Source: Ophiostoma sp. CBS 140.51
Lineage: Eukaryota > Ascomycota > Sordariomycetes > Ophiostomatales > Ophiostomataceae
Assembly: GCA_029298735.1 (NCBI GenBank)
Contig: JANSLP010000333.1
Coordinates: 1-35,039, forward strand
DNA: 35,039 bases
Direction: 5' to 3'
In this document: piece after piece, positions 1 through 11,000 of the stretch
Numbering within the stretch: position 1 is the stretch's first letter
Layout of the letters: each line of letters starts with the position of its first letter
Position numbers and translations under genes: made by a program
Notes under the pieces: model-generated
The model's database searches: none
The model's input: only the letters and a program-made list of their open reading frames with translations
What the model was told of the DNA's origin: nothing

Positions 1-198
1 TACGTCTTGGGTCCAGGCATCATGCTGTGGGCCATTGTGTGTGCTGCCACGGCCGGCGTGACCACGTACCAAGGGCTGTATGTGCAGCGGTTCTTTTTGC
101 GCTTCAAAAAGATACAAACGGCACAAAATCGCCGTCAGCCTCGAACCAACAGAGATACTAGATATATGTACCCCTACCATTCTATCAAATCAAAATGA
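1..198 (+). pseudogene. MFS (Dal5/allantoate permease-like) transporter fragment, truncated
   Basis: The reading frame is open from the window edge to the TGA at 196-198. Its first ~33 residues include GPGIMLWAIVCAATAGVTTY followed by GLYVQRFFL. This resembles the fourth transmembrane segment and following loop of fungal anion:cation symporters of the Dal5/allantoate permease type, where a Gly-x-x-Glu normally follows the RFFL. Here the match stops right after RFFL and runs into a basic, unrelated tail of about 30 residues and a stop, with no donor site at the break. A functional transporter would need about eight more membrane segments, and I see none in the next 1.3 kb. I infer a truncated gene or pseudogene whose 5' part lies outside the window. 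It could instead be the end of an unrelated small membrane protein. The family call is from pattern memory only. Confidence 0.45.
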
Positions 199-1512
199 AA
201 GTCATAGGACAACCCAATAAGCGTCTATTGTTATATCATGATTCAAAATTTTCATAAAACAGCGGTACAGCTGACTAAGGTGACAAAAAATCCGCGACGT
301 GTCCTCACACACAAACTCAAATTTGGTCATCTCGAGATCCCACGTTATTTTGCTTTTCCTTCTTTCGCCTCCTCTTCCTTCTATTCCTTCCTTTTCACCT
401 TCCAGTACCTGACAGGTTCTTTCGAGGCCGAACTAGACATAGCTGCACAACAGACCAGTATTTTCGAAATATGTACAACAGGAACAACAACCAAAAAGAC
501 CAGCAGTCAAGAAAGCGGTGAAAAACAGTAAAAGAGTCAGCAAAACGATAACGTGGAACAACATTTCACGACAAAAATTCTAGAATATCTTCAAACACTA
601 CAACAACAGTCGCTGTGAAGTAATGAGAAACCCACTAAAACAGAAACAAACCGAGGTTGCCTGGCTTCCTTACGACCACCACAAAATCAGTACTTAAAAC
701 GCATTATGCCAAAAGAAACATCACAGGCGGAGAAACAGGTGATTATTCACAGTTTCCTGGCATCCGTCATTGATCGGTGAGATGCTATACCCATGCAGTT
801 TTCTGCATGCTCAAGTCCCCGGCGCCTGCTCACGAGCTAATGACGCAATATATATATACTCGGGACCAGCAGAGAAGCAATGGATCGTGGAATTCACCCA
901 TTACTGATGTAGGGCACTGCAGATTGGAGAATAAAAATTTCTTTCTGAAAGTATACGAATAAGAAGTTACAAAACTATTCCAAGATTAAAAGGAATGTTA
1001 GTAAAAAAAGAAAGAAGAAAGGCAAAAAACCAAACATCAAAAAACCAAAAACCGAAAACTAAAAACCGAAAACCAAAACCCAGAAAAGCAAAAAGTAGGG
1101 GCGTCCCCTTGCCTGTATACCAAACTCCCCATGCTCCAGAGTCATGTCTGTCCCATGAAAATCAACCGTGGTTTACCAGCTCCCAATTTGGTCCTTAGTT
1201 CCAAATAGCAATGACAGAATAAAATAAAGGCATGAAGGGACTGCCCAGGTCCATAAAATGTAGAAAAAAAACCCAGAAAATAAAAGCCGAAGGGGAATAT
1301 AGTTCAAACCAAAAAAAAAGAGAAGAAAATGCCAATGTAGAAAGTAGCCACATGCTGCCAAGCGAGAAAGTGGTACTATACAACCAATGGGCAACAATAG
1401 TGTGGGTAAAGGGGAAGTAAATAAGGGAAAAACAAAACAAGGAAAAAAAAAGCTAAAATAAGGGAAACGGAATAGAGCGGAATAGAGAAAGAATACGAGC
1501 CCACATCACCAC
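199..1512. other. Non-coding stretch between MFS fragment and regulator gene
   Basis: This AT-rich stretch holds no supportable gene. A 97-codon ATG frame at 238-531 has a low-complexity S/T/F-rich translation with no recognisable motif. The part next to 1513 should be the 3' UTR and polyadenylation region of the minus-strand regulator. On that strand it is U-rich, with runs of T around 1440-1450 and 1262-1320. Bases 1021-1084 form an A/C-rich tract that reads as repeated GGTTTT-like units on the minus strand. Confidence 0.5.
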
Positions 1513-4073
1513 TTAACGATTGCGGTAATATGACGGTCCGCCAGAGGAAGGAGCCGGAAGTTGGCGATAGCCAGATCCTCCGTTGGCCATGGCAAGATCA
1601 ACCGGCGAGTTGCTGTGGCTGGTGTAGACATTGTCATCCTGGAAGTCGTTGTCGCCGTGTCTGGCTGCCAGACTATCTGCAAGGATATTGTTCTGAGCTT
1701 CGGTGAAGCTGGTCTCATAGGCGTATCTTGGTACAGTCTGAGGTTGGTTCAAGTTTGGAAGCGGGAGCTGCTGGGGCCCAGCAATAAACTCGTTATTGTC
1801 CCACGAAGAAGCCACCGTAGAAGCTTGCGCCTGTGCCTGCTGGCGAGAGACGGCCTGGCTCTGCTGTCTCTTGCGGGCCTGGACGTTCCGGCGCTGGCGG
1901 AACTGGGTGTTTGAATCGGGAGGCAGTTCCTCAAAGCCGAAGCGAACAGCAAGGGCCTCAACAAGAGGCGGCTTCCACTCCACCTCGGACTTGTCCTTCT
2001 TGTCAACTTTCTCGACCTTTTCGTCCTTTATGAACTTGTCATAGTTTCCGTTCAAGATTGCAGCATAGCGGCCATACTTGGACTTCTCCTGGTACTCGTA
2101 CATGGCCAAGAACTTGTCGATCTGGTATTGTTCGTTAGCTAATTTTGGATTCTCTGGAAGAGGACATGGGTAGCCTGGAATAACTGTAACTCGCCTCTTT
2201 CTTTGGGAATTTGCCAAACTTGCGAATACCGCGAGTGAGCGACATTTGGAGACGGGCAGTGGCGTGCTCAACACCAGGGAACGCGTTTGTGTGTTCCGCG
2301 ACAACCGCTTCCCACATACCCTTGCCCTTGCGTTGACTCAATTCTCTGTGTTTATCGAAAATCCATTTGACTTCCGGGGGAGCATCGTTGTTCATTTCAA
2401 TATGGTCACCCGAGGCGATAATCTTGCTCTCAGACTCTGGAGAGATGACTCTGCGGAACTCCGCTGATGCGTACGGCGGTGCGCCATTAACAACGTTGTT
2501 GGGCTGAAGTTGATGGTTCACGTTGTCAATGTGTCCGGTGGCAACTGAGGAGCGCGGCGTGTGGATGATCTCGCCAGAGGCTGCGGAGTTGGAGGGTGAC
2601 ATATGATGACCACCCAATGGAGCCGGTTCGTCAGAGTTTTGCGCGCCCTGCAACATCGGTGGGATCTGGACGGTGCCGGGGTACTCGTTGGTCAGGGAGC
2701 GCCGCTGGTGATCCATGAGTGGTGCTAGACCCTGGGGATGCTGGTGGTGGTGGTGAGAATAGCCATGGTGCGGCTGTGTCTGCGGCGGCGCACCGTACGG
2801 CGAGTAATGCTGACCGTTAGGAGGCGGCAGACGCTGCTGAGGCGGCATGTACTGAGAGCTGTTCTGGATGCTGGAGAACGAGTACATGGGCGGCGAGGCA
2901 GTGGCATCATCCGCATGCGGTGCTGCTGTCGTGTAGGCAGGGAAGTATCCATCCATGGTGGTGGGAATGGCCTCGTCCTTAACGACAGGTTGGTAGGGGT
3001 AGCCGTTCATATCGTAGGTGGGGCCGGGAGTATGGCCTTGTGCGATATTGGAAACTTCGGGAGTGCTATCATAACCATAAGCCACACCGCCAGACGATGG
3101 GGGTGTAGGCTGTTGCTGGTGAGGCGAGTATTGATGATGGGCTGTGTGAGACATGAGCGGCGAGTGATTCAGAAGAACGGGCTTTGCTGGGTTGTCTGGT
3201 TTAGCCGTAAGAGATGCAGCTGGGAGCGAAAGCTGTGCTTTTCTGTTGTACGGTTGTTGATGCTGGTTTTGGTGCTGGTGCTGAAGTTGGTTTTTATTTT
3301 GCTGTTGTTGGTGTTGGTTTCGGTGTTGGGACTGTTGTGCGTTGAAGAAAGACAACTGCCGCGACGATGGCGATCCAGAAATGGAAGTTGGTGTCAACAG
3401 TGTGCCTGAGGAAGTTGGCAGAGTAAAACTGGAAACTTGCTGCACAAAAGGAGAACAAAAGAGGAAGGGGGAATGTCAGTAATTATAATTATTTGACAAA
3501 CACGGAAAGACGAAGAGGAAGGAAGGAGCAGAAGGTTTGGGTGGAGTTGCCAAAGTGGGAAAGAGGATTAAGAGACAAGAGAGAAAAGAAAAAGGGAAGG
3601 AAATAGGAAGGGGTGGATATTTATCAAAAAGACAAGGTTTCACAAAAAAAGAAAGAAGAAACAAAAAAGGAAGGAGTAAAGAAGAAAGAAAAGGGTAGGA
3701 AGGCTGGCTTATAAGAAAGAACGGGGGGGTGCAAGAGGACTGGGGCGTAGTGATCAGGAAAGAGCAGAGGAGGGCACAAGAGAAGAGGAGAAGGAGGCGA
3801 ATGGCACTAACCCACAGCGCCAGAAGGTCTGCTGGCCCTATTCTCTCCTCACCTGTGAGGCGCCGAACTCCTCGCTGTCGCTTCTGGAGAAGGTACTACT
3901 AGACGCTAAACTAGGGAAATGCGCTATGGGGTGTTGTGTAAGTCATGGGAAAGGTGACAGTGACAAAATATACATACCGCATTGTATGGGGCCATATCGT
4001 GCTCCGTAGCATAGGCAGAGGCTGAATCGGCAGTGGAACATGCACTGATGCCCATGTCCGTGTTGATATGCAT
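1513..4073 (-). CDS. Q/H/P-rich putative DNA-binding regulator, four exons, 663 aa
   Basis: My model joins 4073-3978, 3905-3853, 3428-2195 and 2121-1513; the phases agree at every junction. The start at 4073 has A at -3 and is the first ATG after more than 1 kb of ATG-free sequence. Donor 1 reads GCG|GTATGT and donor 2 CACAG|GTGAGG. Intron 3 (2194-2122) needs a GC-AG donor, GAG|GCGAGT, with branch GCTAAC and acceptor ACCAG; only this removal joins the two long frames. Residues ~50-390 are low complexity: Q/H runs, P-rich, N- and S-rich, like fungal activator regions. Residues ~400-461 (starting PPEVKWIFDKHREL, with MWEAVVAEHT and a basic IRKFGKFPKKE end) continue across the junction into a second helical, basic part (~462-540). 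The spacing of W and hydrophobic residues suggests a SANT/Myb-like helix bundle, but I do not recognise the family. The tail is Q/N/S-rich. Nuclear regulator is an inference; the acceptors of exons 2 and 3 are the weakest part of the model. Confidence 0.75.
2122..2194 (-). other. GC-AG intron (73 nt) in the regulator gene
   Basis: On the minus strand the intron starts GCGAGT after GAG, carries GCTAAC 16-21 nt before its end and finishes with ACCAG. Its length of 73 nt (3n+1) is exactly what moves the upstream frame, which ends KFGKFPKKE, into the downstream frame beginning IDKFLAMYEY. The nearby GT candidates at the same acceptor give 63, 69, 98 or 108 nt, none of which joins these two frames. 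The donor matches the extended U1 consensus apart from the T-to-C change, as is known for GC-AG introns. Confidence 0.7.
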
Positions 4074-5093
4074 GCTGCTGTTTTTGGCTTTGCGCGGCAA
4101 AGGTTCTGTCCTTGAGGTAGCTCGACTCGTCCAAGATCTGGTATTGACGACAACTTCTGCTCCGGAAGGAGTCCGATGATGGCAGAGAGAAGCCCGGACG
4201 TGGTGTATATTATGCTGACGAGGAGTGGTGACGAGAAAGCACACAGAGCCACCTGAGGCTGTTTTCTTTCGATATGCTTTGGTCACTTATCGTTTTGTAG
4301 ACAGATCTGTATTTGACGGAATCTGAGACTCGGGTTGTCCTGGCAAGATAATGGCAAGAGGAGGAGCTCTGAAAGGGCAGAGGAGAGGACTGCGAGAGAT
4401 TATGTCAAGGGTCGATTCTGGGCGCTGGTGGCGGAGACGAAGAAAAGGCTGCAGAGGCGAGCGAGAGAAGATGGAAGAATGATGCGGACGAAACGAGAAG
4501 AAGGGGGATGGATGATCCTTGCTCTTGGTTCTTTGGGTCGCGCCTTCCTTCCTCTTTTGTGTGTTCCTTCCAAGTTCTCCTTTTCGGTGCTATTTTGTTC
4601 TCGGGCCTAGATGTATTGGAGAGCCCACAACAAATTGCACCGTGACAGGCACTGAGTAGCGAGAACAAAGATGCGAATAATAGATGGGCACTTTCAGAAA
4701 ATGGCTTGCTCTTCAGTGGTTAAGAACAAAGGCACAAAACTGAATGTGTGCGCGTAGAGTGTGTGGGATGTGGTGTCTTTGAAAGACGTGGAGAATGAAG
4801 ACAAAAAAAGGCAAGAATGGATGTTCAAGAAGAGCAAGAGCAGACAAAAATGAAGGTGTGACTGCGACGAGGTATGTGGTGGCACAATATTCTTTTTGTG
4901 TTTCTTGTCAAGAAGGGCGAGCCTTGCTGTTTGTGGAAGCAAGGGGTTGGGAAGTTTTGAGATAAGGCAAGTGCGAAGCAGGCACAATATTTTCCAAAGC
5001 GAGAAGGAGCGTTCAAGACGTACAAAATTGAAATAAAGGGGAGTTATTTTTTGATGCAATTTTGAAACAAGAAGCGATGAAAAAAGAGAAAGA
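4074..5093 (-). promoter_or_regulatory. Putative long ATG-free mRNA leader of the regulator gene
   Basis: Reading line by line, I find no ATG on the minus strand between the start codon at 4073 and base 5094, a stretch of 1,020 nt. The plus strand of the same stretch has 24 ATGs. At 5094-5096 the first minus-strand ATG appears, and four or more follow within about 100 nt. Depletion on one strand only, ending abruptly, is what selection against upstream AUGs in a transcribed 5' UTR would give. The minus strand here is pyrimidine-rich, as fungal leaders often are. The transcription start is inferred to lie near or just beyond 5.1 kb; an unspliced leader is assumed. Confidence 0.5.
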
Positions 5094-8000
5094 CATCGAC
5101 AAGAGAAAAAGAGGGAGGAGACGCGGCCATGAAGTAGTCGTCCGGCCCCATGGAGGAAACCCATGATGTTGGGGGCCGAAAATGCATCCTTCGATCGAAC
5201 GGATATTCTCGCAAAAACACTACAGGCTTTCCTGTCGAAACTCTGTTGCTTGTTGCTTCTCGTCAACGTTTGCAGCCTGTTACTCCTAGTATCTGTTGTG
5301 TAATTGACTCTACGTTTTTCTGGCCTCGTTAATTTTCGTCCGATGCTCTTACGTCCACGGCCTCGATGCCTTTCCCAAATTGCTGTTTACAACGACATAC
5401 GACGAGGCACACGTTTTTTACCCAGTGCTTTAAGAGCAATAAGGATACGGCTTTGCAAAACCCGCCCAAACAATTAACACCGAAGCGTTCTTGCGCAGCA
5501 AGAACACAGTCCAGACTCTTTCGCCCATGCAGACAACAGACAACAGATAACAGACAACAAGCAGTAAACAGCAAACAGAACAACAACACAACAGGATTGT
5601 TCCCCTTTTCTGCAGCACGATTGATATCATCCCGGGAGGAACTGGCGGGTGTTGGTCCAAAAAGGAGGAGTGTAGCGCGAGAGGTATCAGAGTTAAGTGC
5701 TTGCGAGCGTGTGTGTGTGTGTGTTCTGACATGGTGGAGGGGGGGTGGAAGGACAAAAGACAAAAGGAAAAGAGACGAGTCCAGGGGAGAAGAGACTTGC
5801 AGCAAGGGCGGTTCCTGTAGTGGAAGCGGTGTGCGAGCTGTAAAAAATGGCACTGTTCATACTTTACTTTACCTCTGCCCTACCTACAAGGCTTGGCCGA
5901 GACCCTTGCTGGCGCACACTTTTTTTTTATCGACAATGGGAGTGGTGTGTGGGAGGAGGAGAAGGGCGGCGTGCCGAAAGGAAGAATAGAGAAGAAACAA
6001 ATTAAGTTTGTATATGGAAACCGCAGCACCTGCAGCAGCAGCAAAAAGGGAAATGGCAAAGGAACGGCATGGATGGACAGGGTCTTGAGGCCGGAACAAA
6101 TGAGAAATAAACAATTAATAGAGAAAAAAGAGATCTAAAGAAGAAAAAAAAGGAAAAGGAATACAGAGAAGGCGAGGCCCTCCTCAGGGTCAACCTTGAA
6201 TGCGCCCAGTGCTGCCTACAGCGTGCGGCAGTACTGTACAGATGTAAACGAGCTTGATATGTCGTATGTGCGTGTGTCTTCAGGTGCTGCATGTCCTGTA
6301 CTTTCAAACTTTGGCCTGCCTTGTCCGGGCATCCATTACACGCCCCCCCGTGCTCGGCAGCTTGATGCAGATGCAGATGGAGGCACAGATGTTAGGGGTG
6401 GGACGAGAAGATACCTGCCGAGCATTGACTGAGATGATGTGATGGACAAGATGCTCTGTGTTTCTGTTTGTTTATAGACTTTGGAGCATCTCTGCTAGTT
6501 TGCCGCGTGATGTTCAGAATTTTTCGATACTTGGAGAGGGAAAGCCTTCTTTGAATTGTGCCCTGATCTAAGTGAGCACGTATCTTTCAAGAAGCTGTTC
6601 TGCTACAAGTCGGACTACACAGGCGAGACTCGGTAGCGTCGAGTCACAACTACTTGTACCTGTACTTGTAGCTATACTTGAAGGAAGATACCAGACCTAG
6701 GCTTTAGTGTAGAGTTTGGTCTTGTTTGATCGTGCTATGAAAGGCACTGAAATGGCCAAAGCATAGGAGGGTACTCCTTGACAACACCTGGAAAAAATAC
6801 CAAACTTATCTGAGAAGACAGGAAAAAGCAAACAACGACCTCGAAGACAGGAGCAGGAAAAAAAATTTGAGGGCGACAAAAACGGAACAAGGTCGAGGTA
6901 AAATGTCCAGGCAGGTCGTTGCTTGCGCAAGTTCGGATGCAAGAAGGTGGAGGCAGATGGGATTCGAGGTCGAAGAAAGCAGAGGAGGGGGAGGGGTGTG
7001 AAAGTGTGTTCTCATGCTTAGGGGGCGTGTGAAAAACAAAAGGAAAAAGAATGGGGCGATTAGAGGGAAAGAAGGGTTGTGCGGCTGTTTGCTATTGGGT
7101 GTGGGCGAAAAGCGCCGGGGATGTGAGGAGACACGAAAATGAGGAGACACGAAAACGAGGAGAGGGATGGGAGGAAAAAGGAAGAAGCTGGCAGAATGGA
7201 ATATGGGAAGATGTGGGAAGAAAAAGGAAGCAAAAAGAAACAAAAAAGAGGAGAGAAACCCAAACATACGGAAGAGGAAGGGGAGGAGAAACAAAGGCAA
7301 GGGGCTGGGAGAGGGGAGAGAAAAAAAGCAATCATTCACAGAGCCAGCGAGGCGATAGTTGAGGGTAGAGTAGTGCACACAGAGGGGAGCACAGAGCAAG
7401 CATAGGAAGCAAAAAGTACCGTGGCCGCCTTCCTGGCCTTTGCGCCCGGTGGCACATGTTTTTCTCAGGTAGGTATGTGTATGCGTGTGTGTGGTGGGAA
7501 GGAGCGAAAAGGCGCCTAAAGTCTAGAGCCGGCCGCACCTGCTGCAGCAAGCGTGCGTTGCAAGGAAAGATCCTAGATCCAAGACCACCCAAGATGAGAA
7601 GGTGCGATGAAAGCATTTGTTCAGCGGGTGGAGCATGGGGAGTGCTGGGGGCAAAGCGCAGCCTGTCTAGCAGAGAGAATGAGGAAGGCACGACCACAAA
7701 GTTTCTTACTTGATGAATTAAACAAGGCCAATTTCTCGAGGCTGGAGACACGGGACGACCAAAGACACATACGCTTTCAGTGTCCTGTGCGCGTCACCTC
7801 TCAGTCCAGACCTTCGCACTCCCTCTTCCTTTCGCATAGAACACCCCATCTTGGCAATGTTAATAAGGCCAGGCCGCGCGCAAGAACATGGGCCCGGGCT
7901 GATTTTTACCGCAGGAAACGCGCGGATGGCGGCCCTCGGCAAGCAAAAAAAAAGGATGGGAATGTTTTGGCCTGCTCCTTCCCTCAACCGTGTTTCCCTT

Positions 8001-11000
8001 TTCCTTCTGCTTCTCGCGCTCCTACCTGTCTGGGCCTTGTCGACTCGCCGACTCGTTTAACGCTCCTGCCAAAAGATATTGCCGCCTCAGATGCAGACGC
8101 TCCTTCTAAAACCCCCAGATTGGGCCATATCGTCAAATTGACTATTTTGCAATGACGAAGCTCTTCAGTAAACTTCTTGAGTGTGGCAGAGACAGTAATT
8201 GTAAGATCGGGGCTACGCGTTGACGATGATGCGGCCACATGATCATAATCCGCGTCTTTCGTATCTCCCCTCATCTCTTTCATCACCATGCGAAAGCTAT
8301 TCCACTCTTGCGACACTAAGCTCGATCTCTGTTTAATAGTGCTGTGGGGCACTGTTTTAGCGCTGGTCTTAGCACCTTTGCGCTAGCGGAGGCCGGATCT
8401 CTGGAGGAGAAAGGCTCTAATGCAAGCAGCAGAAGAAGAAAAAGAGTGCTCCCGGCCTCCACTTTGACGGGGGCTTGTTGCAGATCGTTCGCGGCCGTGC
8501 AGTGCAGAAACAGACGAAGAGGTGTAAAAATAGGTGAAAGCTGTTGACCGTTAAAACAGCACGTAAGCAGTGCTGTACAGACATATATATGTGAACGGAG
8601 AAGAGGAAGGAGCCACGGAGCCGAAAACCAGCGTGAATTGGCCTTGCAAACATCATGCGGCAGGAACGACCGGGTGACCTTCCGTTCACCTTGGCGGGCG
8701 ATGAGGGAAGGTAGGGGGCTACTGGGTGGTGCGATGGTGAAGGAGGTCGCCGATGATAGCCCTAAAGGAAGCCTATTAAGATGATGTAAGAAAAAGAGGC
8801 AAGACCAGAGGGAGAGTAAAAACGAGGTATTAACGACTTGACCCTGACCTGAGACGATGCCACATGGGCTATGTTCTGTACCTGTCAGCCTGTTTCATTC
8901 TCTTTTTTATTTGTGACTACTCGAACCGGTATGCAACCCAAACCGTGGGTCTGGACGGTTGTATCCCGACAAAACACCAAAAAACTGTGGACTCAAGAGT
9001 CTCGATGCGGGGGCTGAGCGAGCGCACCGTCGCATTTTCTTGAAGCGCAAATCACATAGCGCGTAGCAGACAAGACTCGGGGAGGGGAGCGAGGGTCAAT
9101 GGCGCAAAAAAACTTCGGTAACGCGTAGTTCGCGTCAAGGTGAGCAGGTGAGAGATGCGAGATGAGAAATGAGAGATGGACCAGAGAAGAAAGGCGCATG
9201 ATGACGAGTGATGCAAAGCTAGAGCCTAGATTGTGAAAGTGAAATGAGAATAGCGCATGAGAGAGTAAAAATAACACACAATGTGATAGCCAGATTCGAG
9301 AATGAGTGGAAGCCGCCCCCAGAGATGAATGTATACTTTGTACGCCATAATGTCGTCTTCCCTGCAAGACATCGCCGTATCACAACACGCGCAGCAGGAC
9401 TGTGATACATAGTACAAGATAGGATACAAAATAATGACTTTTGTGATACTCGCCCTGTTTTCTAACAGTTGCACAAAATATATGAACTCAAGAGAGATAT
9501 AGAGAGAGAAGAAAGACCATGGAAGATCAAGGGAAAGACAACGAGACACAAGGCAAGACATTGGGGGCAAGAGAACACAGCTACGGGAATGCTTCGTGCT
9601 ACAGAACATGCAGAGAATAGCCCGTGATACTTGAAAGAATGTAAGCCAAGTGAGTACCGGGATTCGACAAGGACAAAGCTCGAGGGTATGGATGCAGTAA
9701 AAGGTACCTTTAAGCAAAGAATAAGCTCCTTTCAGTCCATGTACATGATATTGAAACACAAGGGCATTGAACACATAGACAAAGCAAGGAGAATTCTAGC
9801 CAATACAAATGCTTCATTCAACTTGAAAAGATACGAGAACGTCGAGGACCGTCATCTAATAGTATGAGGTCGTTTTAGGAGGGGCATGAATGTTCGTCCA
9901 AGAGTAGCGTGCGCCTCTTTTGCCTCTATGGAGATGGAGGGATATGCCAAGAAATTTGGTAAAATGCAGGAAACGTAAAAGAAGACAAGAGAATAAGAGA
10001 GGATAAGAAAGGCCAAGAAACAAGATGTACGCGACGTAATGAGAACATCAAAACAGCATTCAGATCGGGGATACGAGAAGAGGCTCAGATTGGCTATCGA
10101 CGAACTATGAGACGGCCGGCCGTTCTTTCGTACGAAAGTCTCGCACGAAAAGAAGACGGACTTGAGCAAGCGCACTAATACAGAACAGTGGGTTTGGTCT
10201 GGACCTGGCCTGGATCCAAAGGTGAGAGAGGGGGTGGGAAGAGAGGAGAGCGGAAAGCAGAGAAATAGCTGTTGTCGCATGAGTACACCATATTACAAAC
10301 AAATCGATTTGTAGGTGCAACTGTAGTTAGCGTGTGATTAAAGATTGCGCGACGTAGTGAGTATGTGATGGGCTTTGAGATCGCGTTTTGAATACCATGC
10401 GCCGTGCTTGGTTTCCATGGTCTTATTTTTCTCTCTTTATTTCGTAGACAAGCTACTTTACGGAGTATATTCGCCTCTTTCTTCGTATGCCATCCTTTTA
10501 ACACTAAAGAGGAAAGGAGGAATTGAGGCGGAGAACAAGGTGGAATACAAGCCACATGGGCCAATAAAGAAGGAGACGCCGAAACTGGGGACAAAGAGCA
10601 TACTGTGTACACAGAACGATGAATCAAACAAGGAGGCCTCGAGAGAGCAGGACAAAACACACGCTTTGAGCCACAACGGGTTGCTTTTACGGAGAGAGAG
10701 AAAAACGTGGTCATCAGCGGCCCGAAAGATATCAGAAATGCTAAGGGTAGCAAAAAAGGCTCAAAAGTTCCAGATTTACATTCATGAAAGATGCAATTGA
10801 GAATGGAGTGAAGATGAAAACGGGAAAAAACCTTACAAAACACATATTTGCCAAAAAGGATCCCAATGCGACTCTACAGGACGAAAGAAAAGGCACGACA
10901 CAGTGACTGTGAATCAAAATAATCAGAAAATCTGGCTGAGCCGTGTTTCTGTGTCCATGTTCGGACGCTCCATTGACTGGTCGGCTCCGAACGAGAGCAA

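Noticed and set aside
3854..3923. Alternative exon 2 of the regulator reading FPSLASSSTFSRSDSEEF
   Set aside because: The phase needed at its acceptor does not match the exon 1 frame ending in MAPYNA; the acceptor before 3905 together with the exon 3 acceptor before 3428 keeps all phases consistent.
3911..4286. Longer minus-strand frames extending the regulator upstream of 4073
   Set aside because: They begin with GTG or TTG rather than ATG, and there is no ATG on this strand between 4074 and 5093, so 4073 is the first usable start in that leader.
6806..7399. 197-codon minus-strand F/S/P/L-rich frame
   Set aside because: It is the translation of a long C/T tract, and overlapping frames look equally hydrophobic.
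9631..9867. 78-codon plus-strand frame with helical-looking translation
   Set aside because: The frame opens with TTG; the first ATG leaves about 59 codons, and no motif or splice context supports it.
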